From: Gammaproteobacteria bacterium
GTDB lineage: Bacteria; Pseudomonadota; Gammaproteobacteria; Steroidobacterales; SZUA-146
Length of the DNA stretch: 5,154 nucleotides
Reading direction: 5' to 3'
Assembly (NCBI GenBank): GCA_003228965.1
Contig: QIGP01000377.1
Span: 1-5,154 of the forward strand
The notes under the pieces: generated by a model
Seen by the model: the letters and a program-made list of their open reading frames with translations, nothing else
What the model was told of the DNA's origin: nothing
Database searches by the model: none
Made by a program: the position numbers and the translations under genes
In this document: positions 4,177-5,154 of the stretch, one piece after another
Layout: every line of letters begins with the position of its first letter
How positions within the stretch are numbered: the first letter of the stretch is position 1

Positions 4177-5154
4177 TTACTGAAGTTTTGAAAAATCGGC
4201 CGTGTGCAGGAACAAGGACCGCAACTTCGTCAGCAACGCCAGACGATTGCGACGTTTGTTGTCGTCCTCGTCCATCACCATAACCTGGTCGAAAAACGCA
4301 TCGACAGGTTCTCGAAGCTTGGCAAGTGCACTTAGCGCCTGAGCGTAGTCCCGGTCGTTTTGTAGTGGCTCAACTACGGCGGCCACCTGTTCGACTTTCT
4401 GGTGCAACGCGCTCTCTGCAGAATGTGCGAGATGGGCTACATCCACGGAGCCTGGAATGGTGTCTTTGGCCGACTTGAGTATGTTTGCTATGCGTTTGTT
4501 AGCTGCAGCGAGTGCCTCTGACTCTGGCAATTTCATAAACTCACGCACAGCTTCCATGCGCTGATAAAAATCCAGAGGCTGGGATGGAGAATTTACTGCA
4601 ACAGCTGCAAACATTCCCGCATTGAAGCCCCGCGAGGCGTCGTCCACACAGTAACCGTGCAGTCTTTCCATCATGTAGTCGAATACGTCCTGAGCCAATT
4701 GTGCGCTGTCGGTGTAAGCCGGCTTTTTGTCGTTGGCAATACGTGGCATGACAGCTTCGGCTGCGAGTTGCAGCAAAGCATGTACGTCGAGGTTAAGTTT
4801 CGATTCAATGACAATGCGAAGAACGCCTAACGCCGCACGGCGTAAACCAAACGGGTCTTTGGTGCCTGTGGGTTTTTGTCCAAGTGCAAAAATAGACACC
4901 AGAGTATCAATGCGATCGGCAAGGGCCAGTGCCCGGCCCGTGTCTGTCTTGGGTAATTCGTCACCCGCGAAGCGCGGCAAATACTGTTCTGCCATGGCTT
5001 CAGCGACTTCTGAAGGTTCGTTGTCGTGTATCGCAAAGTAACGACCCATGATGCCCTGAAGATCAGGAAACTCACCGACCATGCCCGTGAGCAAATCGCA
5101 TTTGGCGATGGACGCGGCACGAGTCGCGTTCGCAACGCTTCCACCCATTAGCGC
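4177..5154 (-). CDS. glyS: Glycyl-tRNA synthetase beta subunit, C-terminal part
   Basis: GlyS is the beta subunit of the alpha2beta2 bacterial glycyl-tRNA synthetase. With GlyQ it joins glycine to tRNA-Gly in the cytoplasm; the beta subunit contributes tRNA recognition, including a C-terminal anticodon-binding region. About 325 residues are visible, against roughly 690 for the E. coli protein, so the N-terminal half lies beyond the window. The frame is open to base 5154, and the ATG at 5148 is an internal Met. Strongly conserved blocks in order are: A-T-R-A...K-C-D-L-L-T-G-M-V-G-E-F-P-D-L-Q-G (near 5121-5057), P-R-F-A-G-D-E-L-P (about 4974-4948), D-P-F-G-L-R-R-A-A-L-G-V-L-R-I (4857-4813), A-A-N-K-R-I-A-N-I-L (near 4500), D-A-F-F-D-Q-V-M-V-M, and the end L-L-T-K-L-R-S-L-F-L. 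The gene ends at TAA 4179-4177 with a normal-looking C-terminus. glyQ would be expected just upstream, outside the window. Confidence 0.97.
   Translation of the reverse strand, partial: ALMGGSVANATRAASIAKCDLLTGMVGEFPDLQGIMGRYFAIHDNEPSEVAEAMAEQYLPRFAGDELPKTDTGRALALADRIDTLVSIFALGQKPTGTKDPFGLRRAALGVLRIVIESKLNLDVHALLQLAAEAVMPRIANDKKPAYTDSAQLAQDVFDYMMERLHGYCVDDASRGFNAGMFAAVAVNSPSQPLDFYQRMEAVREFMKLPESEALAAANKRIANILKSAKDTIPGSVDVAHLAHSAESALHQKVEQVAAVVEPLQNDRDYAQALSALAKLREPVDAFFDQVMVMDEDDNKRRNRLALLTKLRSLFLHTADFSKLQ

Overview
The window looks like chromosomal DNA of a gammaproteobacterium, probably an environmental or marine one. I infer this from three things: a bacterial-type separate glycyl-tRNA synthetase beta subunit closely resembling the gammaproteobacterial form, exosortase-sorted surface proteins with both a PEP and a VPxPA tag, and a large Cys-rich secreted protein with a calcium-binding C-terminus. 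The species cannot be fixed from the sequence.

Layout. (1) Positions 2-906, plus strand: two tandem PEP-CTERM-type genes. The first is seen only as its last 66 codons; the second is complete (186 aa from ATG 346). A 143-nt gap separates them and holds two stem-loops. A strong intrinsic terminator at 930-956 closes the pair. (2) Positions 957-1825: no intact gene. This stretch holds a perfect 12-bp inverted repeat (1185-1214), then a nest of repeats of the dispersed 'CATTGCGAG...GCAATCTC' palindromic type. These comprise an inverted pair of elements (1273-1305 and 1344-1380), a third element at 1475-1507, and a 48-bp tandem array (1499-1659) built from copies of the element's right half. (3) Positions 1826-2062, minus strand: a C-terminal remnant that looks like an SGNH/GDSL-type hydrolase, cut off at its N-terminus and without its own stop codon. 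(4) Positions 2175-3908, minus strand: a 577-aa secreted protein with a Cys-rich DUF4215-type repeat, two beta-rich regions, a thrombospondin type 3-like repeat and a dockerin-like C-terminus. It has a leader with stem-loops and its own terminator (2099-2144). (5) Positions 4177-5154, minus strand: the C-terminal half of glyS, running off the window end.

How it fits together. glyS is a housekeeping gene. Beside it lies an accessory block of exported proteins: two exosortase substrates converge on the Cys-rich secreted protein, with gene debris and repeats collected in the convergent gap. The surface proteins suggest a role in matrix, envelope or polysaccharide contact, but no enzyme or sorting machinery (exosortase) is in the window. 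I see no CRISPR array, no transposase and no RNA gene that I can name. The most unusual items are the in-frame tandem array made from half-elements, the possible alternative pairing in the leader of the secreted-protein gene, and the unexplained structured region at 1040-1215.
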